Assembly (NCBI GenBank): GCA_025093555.1
Contig: JAIWNF010000015.1
Coordinates: 248,001-312,000, forward strand
Reading direction: 5' to 3'
From: Circinella umbellata
Lineage: Eukaryota > Mucoromycota > Mucoromycetes > Mucorales > Lichtheimiaceae
Length of the DNA stretch: 64,000 bases
A program made the translations under genes and the position numbers. The notes under the pieces are model-generated. The model saw only the letters and a list, made by a program, of their open reading frames with translations. It was not told the origin of the DNA and ran no database searches. Below, piece by piece: positions 1-12,347 of this stretch (position 1 is its first letter; each line of letters opens with the position of its first letter).

Positions 1-1360
1 TCTTTGAGGTCTGTGATATATATATGTATTAAATGGGTCCCTCCTTGTTGTTGTTGTTGATGATGCTGATTTGCTGTATTATTATTATTATTATTAATAT
101 TATTGTTATAATATATGTATATTTATATGCGTTGTTTTGTTTGTTTGTTTTGTTCTGGTATATATGTAAACTTCTGGATTGAGTGAAATAAAAAAAGAAG
201 AAGAAAGGGGGGGCTTTAATGTTTATATTTGCCTCGAATAATTTGATATAATAATTGGGTGTACTGCTGCTGTTGTATATATTAAAAGTGTATAAGAATT
301 AGGGAAAAAAAACGAAAAGAAGAAAGAAAGAAAAAAGAAAAAAGGGGAAAAAAGAAAAAGGACCTTTTTTTTTTTTTTTTGCGTTCGAATGTTTATAGTA
401 GTGTGTTGCGGATGTATAAAAAAAATAAATAACACAAGACTCGCAGTAAAAGGGACAAATGCCAATTATATTAGAGAGAGAGAGAAAGAGAAGGTAAAAA
501 GAAAAAGAATGTAATAGTCGGAATTACGTTAAGAGCACGCGCTCACGCGGCTTGTGTAACTTGTATAAAAAAAAGTTACGTTGTATAGAAAAAAAAAAGC
601 TTGATTTCAATAATTATATATATACTATATACCAGCTTAATTATAGTGGGTTGTTATGGTAATAATGGATTTCTGTCGTCTTTAACAATGAACGAATGGC
701 AGTAAGTAGATATATTCTGCATGTAAAATAAATGATTATTTATTAAATCAAAAGGGTTAAGCTAAATCAATAATTTACCCAAAAAAGATATGTAAAAAGT
801 GAAGGGTCCCTTTCAAAGCAAGAGTTCTTGTGTGCCCCAAATCCCTTATTCCATATTTTATCTCCTCTTTTTACTTACTCTTCCCCCCCCCTTTCTTCTC
901 CCTCCCTTCTCCCAAGAAGTAAAAAGAATACCAAAAGATAATTCAACATCATTAAAATAAACGCACATACTATAATATACAACGTAACAACCTATTATCA
1001 TTTCTTATATATAATCCAAATCTTTCCATCTTGATAGAATTAAAGGATATCAAATTATTTAACTGTCTGAAAAAAGTTATCTGACACGTTGACACGTTAT
1101 TCTTGGATATTTAGTATATAAAAGAATTTCCCATATCACGATTATTGAAATGAACCCAGCCAACAGCAAAACTTTTTGCGTTGTTTTATAGGTTACAAAA
1201 GAAAAGTCTATTTTATTCTTTACTCTTATTTTTAAAAACCCATCCTTTTTCTCAATTTATCTCTTCGTCTCCCCCCCCCCAAAAAAAAAGTGAACTATTC
1301 ATATGTAGATTAGCTTCATTCTCTTTAAACCTTTTTTTTTTGATGATCGATTTCATTGTT

Positions 1361-1491
1361 TTAGAATATCTCATTGAAAAAAAAAGAAAGGAAATTAAAA
1401 CTGTTACTGATACTCTTGATTCGAATGAGCTAGGAGATATCCAACTTCTGAAATACTACGAAAAATGGATGTACATAAAAAATAGAATTTA
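1361..1491 (+). CDS. Possible terminal exon of a small unknown gene
   Basis: After a TTTTAG acceptor-like site the plus strand reads about 43 charged residues ending in KYYEKWMYIKNRI and a TAG stop. The composition (Lys/Glu-rich, amphipathic, few low-complexity runs) is more protein-like than the surrounding DNA. I could not find a convincing upstream exon; an ATG at about 1150 opens only a 13-codon frame. I do not recognise the product. It could equally be a chance ORF. Confidence 0.2.
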
Positions 1492-1614
1492 GAGCGCAAG
1501 TCCGATGACGTACAACATGTAATGTGTAGAAAGATCATCGTCTTACTTTTTTTTTTTTTATAGTTTGTACTCCTTTTTTTTCAAATTAAGGGAGCACATA
1601 TACATTTGATATTT

Positions 1615-1619
<5 letters not shown>

Positions 1620-1652
<33 letters not shown>
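1620..1652. repeat. (AT)n microsatellite
   Basis: About 32 bp of uninterrupted AT dinucleotides. Confidence 0.9.
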
Positions 1653-1657
<5 letters not shown>

Positions 1658-3924
1658 AAATAGTTGACCTGAAAAAAAACTATTATGGGCTGATATATAA
1701 TATATCTCCCGATGATAAAAGAAACACAATGACAAGAATTGTTACTCATATCCCTTTCTTTTTTTTTTTTAACACGCAGTTTATCCTGAAAATGGCAATT
1801 CATATATATCATAATAAAACATTTAAGGCAGGTCCTTACAAAGTCAACTCGTTTTCTTTGTACTACCCACGGAAGGAGATATGGGGGGGGGAAAGGATGA
1901 TATCTATAAACCGACACAATCTGAAGATAAAAAAATAAAGATCCCCACGTTTTTGTAAAAGAACATAAAAGGGCGGAATAGAGACAAAGACTTTTGTTGG
2001 TTCATTTCTAAATAATAATTACGATATTTACAATATTGATTTCCCATAATTGTGTAAAAGAAAAATCTTCCCCCCCTCCCTCTCCACGTTGTTGTTGATC
2101 GAAATAAGTAATGAATAAAAAAAGTTATTACTTTTTTTTTTACAGTAAAGATGAAATAAGATCGTCGTTATGATGACCACATTATTATTATCATGGTAAT
2201 AATTATACATTACTATGACAACCTTAATTGTTCGTACACATGGTTACAAACATACTATAAAGTTGTTTTATGATAATAACAACAATTACGTAGAGTATAT
2301 GATAACAGCTTTTCTTTTACCAAGTTGATCCACATGTTTTTTTTTGTGTCAAAAAAAAGCAGTACGTATACATGCTGTATAAAATAATTATATAGTAGAG
2401 TATGCTAAACAAATCAAAAAAGTAGAGTAGAAAAAAAAAAGTTGGTTGGTGTAATAACAACAATTCCCCCACTCCTTGTTCTACATGGTACAAACCACCC
2501 CCTACGTTACCTTGGAAACAGACTTATTTATATACCTACAGTAAATTAATACAGTTATCTGTAGTAACTTTACTTCTTGCATACTTTACATTGATTAATG
2601 CAATGATCTGTTGTGATACACATCATGCTATCAGTGTGTTTAACCCCCCCCCCTGCGTCCCACTTTTTTTTAGTTCGTGTCTTTTTATATGTACACATGG
2701 TACTTGAAAATCTTTATGTGCTTCAACCATAAACCCAAGTACACACAAGTGGAATGTGAGTAAAAAAAATTGATGAGAAAATTCAGTATATAATATTCAG
2801 TCATGGACGATTTGTTTTGAACGTCTTTGACATGTAGTTAATAAGAAAGATTAAATTTAATGACTTTCTCATTAATTTGATATATGCATAATAAATTATT
2901 GTATATATAAATAAGTTGAGTTAATATGAAAAAATATAAGGATATATTATTGTACGTATGGAGCATGCGTTGGGTGACTCGGGGTCTATATAATAAAAAT
3001 ATATGAAAAATTAAAGTGGACCGGGAAAGTGAATGTACTTTTGTAAAGAACTATATATAATCATTGGTATTTGATCTAGAATGAAGACTTACATAACACA
3101 CGAACCAATGATTAATGAATTAAGTTATATAGATACGTATATCGATTGCTTATTATTGTCTAATTAATTATTATAAAAGGGTCAATGTATATCTATGGCA
3201 AATATACTACAACATTTGATGGATGGCTATTTTGATCCTATTTTATTATACATTCGCGCAAACGAAGTTATATTAGATTGTCGGTTTCCTTCATAATGAA
3301 GAAGTGTAAGTGATTACGAAAATAACAGTGTTTCTTCTGTATATTTAAATTCGTCTATCTTCAAAATATTGAAAAAACATCTAATGATGGTGAATTGTAA
3401 GTGATGGGGAATATCGATTTACTTTTGTGCTACGTCAATAAAAAGTAATCTATCGTCAGTAAAGTATTTAATAACAATAGAAATTGGGGATTTCGCATTT
3501 TTATTTATCCATTTAAAAAAAACAAGTTGTCAGATCAAAGCAATCACTATATATATCTGCATATTCTCATATTATACTAGCTATTATCAATTTATCAAAA
3601 GCATTTGAAGACATCAAAAGCTATAAGACTCTACTACATAACACCTTAAAAATAGTATAGCTGTTCTGTTATCCTAGATACTACTATTGATCCCATAACA
3701 CTTCACGTACATTTAAACACACAACCAATACACATTTGAAAAAAGTGGCTTATAATTATTTTTTTTATCCAGTTCATTTCTGAATTAAACACTCCAATTA
3801 TTATTGAAGAAAATATTTTATTATTTTTATCCAGTGTATTACTGAATTAACACTCCAATTATTATTGAAGAAAATATTTTATTATTATAAAATGAAGTAA
3901 TTCTTATTAAGAACTAAGATTAAC

Positions 3925-4854
3925 TTAGAACTTGGAGAATTGCTTGGAGGCGCTCTTGGCCTTTTGGACCTTCAAGACGTTGAAACGGATGGTCTTGGAA
4001 AGGGGACGGCATTGACCAACGGTAACAATGTCACCACTAAAACGAAAAAAAAAATTTACAGCGTAAGTATCAACCAAGTTGGACATCAAAGGCTTGGTAA
4101 GCCGCTACCTTACCAACTACCTCGTCCGAATATGTAAAAAAAAAATAAGAGATGAAAATGTATGTGACGAACATAACACTTTCAGTTTTTTTTTTCTTAT
4201 TTTTTTTTACTCTTTTAGCAATTACCCTTCCTCCTCTTCCCCCCCCAATTCTATTTCAAAATATAATTATAAAAAAGAAAAAAGGAAAAAGGGAAAGCCA
4301 AAAGAGTAATATTTTTTTTCTGTAATAATTCGAACGAAGGAAGCAGCTCACCAAGCAATTTCAAAATCAATAAATTAAAAAAAAAAAACTTACGTTTCAA
4401 CAGCCAAGTTGTCGAAAGCAGGGGACAAATGAGCAGAGATGTTAGTGTGACGCTTTTCGTAACGGTTGTACTTGGGAACGTAGTGAAGATAATCACGACG
4501 GAGGACGATGGTACGCTTCATCTTGGTGGAGATGACAACACCGGTCAAGATACGACCTTGAATGTTGACTTCACCAACCCAGGGACATTTCTTGTCAACG
4601 TAGTTACCAGTCTTGGCTTCAACGGGGGTCTTGAAACCGTGGCCAACATCCTTAACCCAACGCTTGGAGCGCTTGGCAGGGTTCTTGGAGTTTTGGAAAA
4701 TACCGTGTTGCTTTTGGTAGGCCTTTTCGGTCTATTTGAAAATAAAGCAAATAAAGTGACAAATTATTTAGTTTGACAATTTTTATTAATTGTTTATTGC
4801 AACGTATTTTTTTTTAATCTTTAAAAAATAATTGAAACCTACTTGAATATCCAT
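3925..4854 (-). CDS. RPS11: 40S ribosomal protein S11 (uS17)
   Basis: Cytosolic small-subunit protein that binds 18S rRNA. Three exons: 4854-4843, 4731-4394 and 4036-3925 (12+338+112 nt), giving 153 aa, the usual S11 length. Exon 1 encodes only Met-Asp-Ile-Gln. Diagnostic stretches are [11 protein letters not shown] and, across the second intron, [21 protein letters not shown], the conserved uS17 core, then a Lys-rich end finishing KQFSKF. All junctions are GT-AG and the phases close. The micro-exon 1 followed by an intron is a common ribosomal-gene layout. A CCAAT motif lies on the coding strand about 130 bp upstream. Confidence 0.97.
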
Positions 4855-4985
4855 GGCGAAATGAACAAGGAAAGAGGAAGAACAAACTAACTACACCCTC
4901 TGACCGCCTTGATATACCCATTGTGTATCGGACATTCACGAAAAAAAAAATCTTTCAATTTTTTTTACTCGTCACAATGAATTTC

Positions 4986-4990
4986 ATTGG
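4986..4990 (-). promoter_or_regulatory. CCAAT box upstream of RPS11
   Basis: The plus strand reads ATTGG, so CCAAT lies on the RPS11 coding strand about 132 bp before the start codon. The motif is short and its use as a CCAAT-binding-complex site is inferred. Confidence 0.35.
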
Positions 4991-4999
4991 CTATTATTT

Positions 5000-7900
5000 T
5001 CAAGCCACTCATTTTTTTTTTGTTGCATTACTTTCGAGCTGCCAGGAAAAGCGAGAGTGTCAGGAACCACCAAATGTTTTGTTTCACATCTATATGGGAA
5101 GCCTTGAAGGGAGAAAAGATTCTTATCACTAAAATGATTTCTAACTAGTTCCTCTAAACTTATATGCATATGATAATAAAGAAAAAAAAGAGAGCGGAAT
5201 TGCTTTTATTTATGACATATAAGGGCACATAATCAATAGAATGCGTGTGAATCGTACACCATTTTAGGTTTGCTTATTTACAGTGAATTGTATTTGTTTA
5301 TTTTCAAATCCTTGAATGGGGAGGGGTTATCAAGTAAAGCTGATAGCTTTTTAACTAAACTTTTAAGTATATGCTATCGTGTGTTAGAATGTAAAAATTT
5401 GATCGAAAAAAAAAAAACAGAGGAAATCTTTGACTTGTATCCTTCAATATGTTGATGAAGTCGTGTTTCACATGATTGAGAATTATGCTTTTTTTTTCTT
5501 TTTAGTTACCATTAATCTTTATATTTACTTTTTGAATATATATATCTATATATTTAAACTTGTTATAACTGAAGCAAAAGAGTAGGTGTTCGCAGCTGTA
5601 ATTCTAATTCCTTGCATGATTTGAAATTTAGCAGCCAGTTGGAATTGGACTTATTACCGAAGATAATAAGTAAGAGTATCAGAAGTAACGCTGATAAGAG
5701 CGAAACACAAATAAGTTTTGTTCCTGATGCGATAAATTGCTCTGTTTAAGAATACTATCAATACATGGCATATGTAGAGCCTCCAATGTGTTGGTATTAA
5801 AAGTTGGAAACTTCGGCATGATATACGTACATACACTAAATCTTTTCTTTTTTACAACGATCATGAGAATAGAATACTAAGACCTTTTTTTTTCTGTTTC
5901 CGGTTCATTCCTTGTTTTTATAATTTAAATGTCGATCATGCTCGCGTTTAGCAGTAATATTGTCACGGCGGTAATTCTATACAGCCATCAATGGATTCTA
6001 CGTACCTGCTTTATTATTCTGTCGTCTTCTACGTACGTATGTTTAAACTTACGTAGATTTTAAAAGAGACTCAAAACATGTACTTATACTTTTTTAATAG
6101 CTCTGATACTTAATAATATAACAGAAGGACTTTATCGCGATAAGATTACTACATACGTATGTATATAGCTTGTATTATTCTTAATTGCTAGCAAAGCTAC
6201 GTAGTAATGAGAGCGTCATACAGAGTTATCTACGAAATTCTTATCTATTAGATTATTACAACTGAATAAATAAAAAAGAAAACAATATTTGGTTGACTCT
6301 TCGTATTCCATGATTAAATTTTTATTATATACTTTTATAAATACGTATGTATATGAACTGCTATTTGTCATGCTGGCTCATAATCATTATAACCACATAG
6401 ACAAAGAAGTTTGGGGGGGGCGTCAAATTTTATAAAATGATAACTTCTATCCACATATCTTGTCATGAATAATATAGACAACATTGACTAAAAGATAACT
6501 TTGAAAATTTTGTTTCAATGATAAAAGTTAATAAAGAAAAAGGAAATATTTTCGATAGCAGGTAAACATTAAAAAATGGGTGGTTCACACCAGATTCTAC
6601 GGAGGAATATGGACCAAAACCATCAAAAACCACGGAATTGAGATAGATCCCAGCAAATCTCAGTGGTTTGTACGTAGATCTCGGTTATATGTGGTTTTTC
6701 TCGGTGGCAATTACTGAGAGTTACAGAAATAAACCATGAAACACAAAAGAAAACCGAGAGTTTAACGCACAGGAATAAACTGCGAAACACAGTAGAAGAA
6801 AACCGAGACTCACAATTAGATAGGAGCAAACAGAATACTAACACTGTAATTATCATATAATTCTGATGTAGATAAGATAGAAAATATAAAAAAAAAAGAA
6901 TCAAAAACACCAATTCTATTCTTTTATTCTTTTATTCTTTTATACGTTTCTTCCAGTTCTCACATTATAAATACTCATATATTTAAAATATGTGTATGTG
7001 TGTTTGTTTATGTGAAGCGATAAAATATGCAGGTTATAATTCTGCCATTACAAGATTAGTATTAAGCTGACCAGAGGCTACTTTATTGATGTTGTTATAT
7101 ATTATTGAAAAAAGACAAGTTAGAAAGAGCAAAAATTACTTTTTTCATAATAATCCATGGCAACATTCAATCTCAGTCGCTAACAAGATCGTCATACGCA
7201 CGGGCCTCCTTCGCGAGTAACTTTTGGTTTGAATGCTCTGGTAACCTATTAAGACACTTTTTTTTTAAATTCGGTTCACAAAATTGTTACCACAACAGCA
7301 ATTAGCTTTATACCCGATTACTTTTGGTAACTATTGTTTGTAGCATCAATTTTGACACTTTTTTATAACTCGATCTCTTAAAAAACATGCAATTAGACAT
7401 TACCCGACCTATGGTCGTCAGTCCTTTGACTTTAACCTAATAAAACTACACTTGTTAGGTTTCTTTTAAAATTTCTAATAATTGACTTTATTACTTTTTA
7501 TTAATAATTTATAAAAATAATCGTATCTGTAAATTTGGCAGTGTATTAATATAGACGTCTTTCAGACCCAATTTTTTTTATGTCATTATGCAAAATGGGA
7601 CATCCTATTGTAGTCCTGCTAATTAGTCTTTTTTTTTTTTTTTAGAAATGAAGAGCACCCATTTCTTTTTATAGCGTTTATCGATATGAAAACAAAATAA
7701 AGTTTACTTTTGACAACCTTTTTGTCCCCCCTTCCTTATTATGTTTCTAACTTTATTTTCCTTCTCCCTTCATTTTTTTTAACCTGGCTAACATTACTAT
7801 TTTAATCAACTTATTTTTTATACTATAGTGACAATGTTGTACGGTTTTTTAGGAAGTCATTTGTTGTGACATTGTTGGTTTTTAAACTCCATTTTCTGGC

Positions 7901-9230
7901 AAAATATCCATGAAAAGCCTTGTGGGTTAATCGTTATTTTTTGAATCACTGTACATTGAGACAGTGTAACGACATAAAACAGGACAGAGTACGTTGTATT
8001 GTGCTTGTATATGTGTGTAACTGAGAGCGAATGAGAGAGAGGGAGAAAGGAAGCTAATTCTTAATTGCTGTTCTTTATATATATAGCTTTAGCAGATTGG
8101 ATGGAAGGTTGGGTCGGGTGTAGGGCAAAAGACACGTCATGGTGTTATATAAAAGAGTATTCATATTATCGTATTACACACGCCTTTGGGCCAGAGTTAG
8201 ATTGTAGAGAACAGATCGACCTTGCTGGGCGCGGTAAAACTGGGTGCTACTACTACGTAGGACAGGTGATTTTTCACGGGAGATCGAGGGTCCCTTTGAT
8301 GAAATCTTTTTGCGATCTCTCTCGAAAATGTAACTATTCTTTAGTTATGGCCGAGATATACTTTCTTTTTAAACATTTTTATCCATTCTATCCTTTATTG
8401 GATTCTTTATTATACTTTATTATACTTATTTTATTTGTATAGTTTTTCAATCTTGTATAGCGTATTCTATTTATTATATAAATGAAATATATAAACGAAC
8501 GATGAAAAAGATTATCACTTTAAAACCAAAATCTATATATCTTTCCATAATATAAAGAATCCATAAAAGAAACTTATTTGGTATTATCTTTCTCAAATGC
8601 AATGATAATGACAATTATTCTATTGAAATTGGTACCCTATACACAACTTTGATTATTGCAACTTAATACCATACTAAAGAGATATTCAGGCTAGTTAACA
8701 AAACAGCTTTTTTTCATTGTAACTATTTAAATATTCATGGATGCAGGAGTTGTCATCAATCAGTAAACATATTAGGGATCATAAGAAAACTCAATTAAAA
8801 TTTGATTTCTGATATATTTATAAATCACGTTTCAAATTCTTGAAAAAAGAGGGCAACTGATTATCATACTTACGCATTGAAACAGTATTTATGCAAAGGT
8901 ACCCCTATTTTTAAAGTCAGCAATGGCATTTGTATTGTTCATCCTTTTTTTCCACCATCTTCCATCCTTTTTCTTACCCACTCATATTCCATCAAATTAT
9001 TATGTTAATAAAAGAAGAAAAGCCATTTCATTTACAGGACCTTTTCAATCATATACCCAACTTCTCTTACCGCTGACCTTTAAACTTGGAGCAAAGTAGA
9101 GAGTGGACAAGTTAAAACGGGGGCAAGATCAAATATAGTGGAGGCAATCGTGGGAGGATGGCACAACCTTTTTTTTTCTGCCAATAGTGAGTTCTTTTTT
9201 ATTAAAAGCCTAATACAAAATAATTACGGA
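5000..9230. other. Gene-poor region with unclassified repeats
   Basis: No confident gene apart from the doubtful ORF at 8065-8442. At 6600-6830 short motifs recur in both orientations (CTCGG/CCGAG next to GTGGTTTT), as in degenerate repeat ends; one 16-mer from here recurs at 41794. Confidence 0.4.
8065..8442 (+). CDS. Doubtful ORF with a less AT-rich, Cys-containing core
   Basis: An open frame of 125 codons. The middle part (about residues 12-90) is more GC-rich than its surroundings and reads like protein, with several Cys, Gly and Tyr residues and the stretch GPELDCREQIDLAGRGKTG. The last 30 residues are AT-driven hydrophobic sequence. No domain is recognised, there is no clear promoter, and the ATG sits in AT-rich sequence. 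It may be an exon of a larger or decayed mobile-element gene. Confidence 0.2.
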   Translation: MLFFIYIALADWMEGWVGCRAKDTSWCYIKEYSYYRITHAFGPELDCREQIDLAGRGKTGCYYYVGQVIFHGRSRVPLMKSFCDLSRKCNYSLVMAEIYFLFKHFYPFYPLLDSLLYFIILILFV

Positions 9231-9240
9231 AGCTTTTTTT

Positions 9241-9880
9241 CTAACATGATAGTAGATTTAAAAACAAAATGTGAAATGGGTGCAACATATACACACACAC
9301 ACACAATGACACAGCAGTAATCTCTTCCAATTCGATCCATCGGTTTCTCCTTTTATTACTATCGTTCATCTGCAAATTACTGCAGATCAAAGAACGTGTC
9401 GGTAATAATGCTGTTGGTCTCATACATTTCTTTCTTGTAAGTGTTTGTGTATCTTTCGACCATTCAGATCTATACGCTTTCAACGATCATACAACAAGAT
9501 TCCATTTTATGATGTTGCAGTTAAAGTAATGGAAGCAACACCTTTTGATGTCGTTTATGAATGGATTCTTTTCCATTATTGTCTTGACAAGAACGGTTGG
9601 TTTTTTCGGGTCCTTGTCTTTTTCATTTGGCAAAACGTTACAAGATGTTGATATATGTGATTGAGACTTTGAGACTTTGTACAGAAAAATAAGCACTGGT
9701 CCTCAACTGAAATAATCCTCGTACTGTTTCTTTTAATACACCAATATCGTTTTTTCCTCGTGGTAAGTAGCAAGTGCGCATATTGATAAATCTATGAATT
9801 CGATCGTATTCAAGCTCTATCTTGGAATTCAAGAGTTTTTGGATGAAGAGTTTTATGAAGGAAGGCTTTCCCATTTCTGA
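9241..9880 (-). pseudogene. Inverted partial copy of the nuclease-like family gene
   Basis: On the minus strand two fragments match the 3' part of the broken gene at 10.3-12.1 kb. One has IHRFINMRTCYLPRGKND-VLK-T-RGLFQL (rc of about 9820-9740) and the other SEWSKDTQTLTRKK-MRPTALLPT (about 9480-9400). The similarity runs past the coding part into the DNA after it (CA-rich tract near 9290). This copy keeps about 125 bp of exon-like sequence (about 9500-9650, NVLPNEKDKDPKKP) that is missing from the other copy. Stops interrupt the frame and the 5' half is absent. Confidence 0.55.
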
Positions 9881-10157
9881 ATTTCCATGAAATTAACAGG
9901 AGCAGCCACGCTTAGACAAAAACTATAAGGTAATATTAAAAATGGATAAACGAACAACAAACTTTTTTTCTTGGATCTATTTCTAATTATCACTCTTTAA
10001 ATCAATCTATAGATTGGTGAATTCAAAAAAAAGGAACGAGAAATGGGAAACTATATCGTTGAACATTGAAAAAGAAATTCAAGAGACATTTTTTTTTTTT
10101 GGTGGAAAGGGCTTATACGTGCGTGTATCACGCTCAAAATACCAAGACCATCCACAG

Positions 10158-10290
10158 CGGTGCTGTTAAACTCGCTGTTATGTTAAATTTAACAGCTTCT
10201 TTAACACTCAGCTCCTGCAGCAGTAGCTGTTACAACGCTGTTAAGTTTCACAGCTGTGTAAAGTTTTCTTTCACAGCATCTGCTGCACAA
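10158..10290. repeat. Cluster of GCTGTTA / TAACAGC motifs
   Basis: Within about 130 bp the words GCTGTTA, TTAACAGC and CACAGC recur many times on both strands, immediately upstream of the broken nuclease-like gene. It could be a decayed subterminal repeat block of a transposon. No matching end was located. Confidence 0.4.
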
Positions 10291-10347
10291 TTTGGCGAGA
10301 ACATGAAGCTGAAGTGTTAAAGACGCAAGAACTAGTGATCAAAAAAA

Positions 10348-12079
10348 TGAATCATGGTTTACGAGCTGAAATCCAAGACAGCTTGCCAAGCTCTCAAGTA
10401 AGCAGGACAAGTAACTCAATGAATGATTTCCAAACTTCACAAGAACCTGAACTCGATGATTTCTTATCTGTAAATACTGTTTCTCTTTTGTGTAACATAA
10501 CTTATGATTTTTTTTCTTTTCAGTTATTAACGAGGCTATATATAGTGGAAAATCAATCGAATCAACATGTCAGCCAAGTTAAATGATTTTCGTAATTCAT
10601 GTATCGATAAACTGAACATTGCAAATGGCGCGCTAAGTCGATCAGAAATGTTATCCATCGATTTCATCTATTATTTTGATGCAGACGCCTATTTCGATAT
10701 CCGAAACCATCTAATGCATTTGGGTAATACAGTGCTTTCACTCCCAAAGTTCGTAAACTTACAAATGGAATTGTGGGAGATCTGTTCCAAAACGAAATGT
10801 ACAACATGCTTCGCTCTGAAATAAAGGAGTATTGTAATAGCTTTGAAGAGGTATATAATTCTGCGCTTAAATGCTGGTTGTGGGTTATAACAATTGGGAT
10901 GCTGACTAGTGTAATAGGCAATGCAAGGCAAGAATAATCAAAGGATTGAGGAAATGTTGAAATCGAAGTATAGCAACAACGGTGACGAAAAATTGACATT
11001 AGAGGTCATTGAGAATTTGTAAGAAGAGGACAATTTGACAGTTTGAATTTTTAAGATAGTTCCGGGCAGCTTTGACATTTAACTTTGATGATCTTATTAT
11101 ACAGATACAAAACATACGATGCTACTGATATATTGAGCGTTGATGAATATCGTTTCGCCGACATAGTGTTTAAACCCATATTTGATGGAGTTATGCATAA
11201 CGTTCCTTAAACAAGGCGTGACGGGTAATACCTTTTGATTCTATTATATCTGTGCTGATTATTACACGCATATACGTTTATTTATTAATAATATTGATCA
11301 TGACAATTGATTTAGGCAATTCACAAAACTGGGCAATACCTATAAAATCAGAGCAGATGCAACAAACTCTATGTTGATCAAAGATGAAGATTTACAAACG
11401 TTGGTTGTCGGGGAGAAACCCCAGTTAAAAACCAAATGAACGAGACTTTTTCAATTTGGCAGCTGAGATGATCATGCTGGATTCGATGGGAGAGCGGTAT
11501 GTTCATGATCCGGTTGTTTTTGGAGTTTTGGTGGAAGGTGAGTATTCATGTGTATTAAGACCCTCACTTGGTGCTAATAAAATCTGGCCACAAATATAGG
11601 TATTACCATGCGCACATTCAAGATGGACCTTGAATACGATCGCATTTACAGGCCCATCAATGTGCGCACTTGCTACTTACCACGAGGAAAAAACGATTTA
11701 AGTGTATTAAAAGGAACATTACGAGGATTATTCCAATTGAAGGCCAGTGCTTTTTTTGTACAAAGTGGATCAATCACATATATCTAAATATTGTAACACC
11801 ATAAAATAGAATCTTGTTGTACGATCGTTGAAAGCGTTTAGATCTGGATGGTCGAAAGATGAACAAACACTTACAAGAAAGAAATATATGAGACCAACAG
11901 CATTATTACCCACAAGTTCTTTGATCTGCGGTAATTTACAGATAAACGATAATAATAAAAAAGAAACTGATGGATCGGATAGGAAGAGACCATTGCTGTG
12001 TCATTGTGTGTGTATACATGTTGAACCCATTTCATATTTGAAAAAGAGCTTCTGCATGATCTTTTCCCCAATTAAATGA
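10348..12079 (+). pseudogene. Broken gene of a repeated PD-(D/E)xK-like family
   Basis: Exon-like blocks read in order on the plus strand: from ATG 10348, MNHGLRAEIQDSLPSS; a block with KLNDFRNSCIDKLNIANGAL; KVRKLTNGIVGDLFQNEMYN; a block with EEMLKSKYSNNGDEK; LYKTYDATDILSVDEYRFAD; RADATNSMLIKDEDLQTLVV followed by GEK; FNLAAEMIMLDSMGERYVHD; YDRIYRPINVRTCYLPRGKN; and WSKDEQTLTRKKYMRPTALL. Good splice sites separate several blocks, but at least two frame changes cannot be explained by introns (near 10735 and 11435). The Asp...Gly-Glu-Lys spacing resembles a PD-(D/E)xK nuclease active site, which is inference. The family recurs at 9.2-9.9 kb, and a distant relative may be the intact 21.4-23.6 kb gene. 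Confidence 0.5.
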
Positions 12080-12347
12080 GAATATTTTTGTATGTATTAC
12101 CAAAATAAAAAATTACACATAATAAATTGTTACAAACTATCACATTAAAAAGGTACATTTTGTTTTTCCTTTTTTTTTGGATTTAAATCGAATAAAAAAC
12201 AAATTATAATTATTAAGAAACATATTACAACAACAAAAAAAAAGAGAAACAATTAATAAATTGAATAGTAAGAAAAAAAGAATGGTAGGTATAATAAAAG
12301 AGATCAACTGTGTGTATATATATGCTATTTTTTTCTTTTCTTTTTTT

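Larger units (their letters stand above)
1..3924. other. AT-rich intergenic region
   Basis: No confident gene was found. The stretch holds poly-A/poly-T and poly-C runs, a long (AT)n tract near 1620 and short AT-rich ORFs without coding character. The only stretch that reads like protein is a possible terminal exon near 1361-1491, listed separately. Confidence 0.6.
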
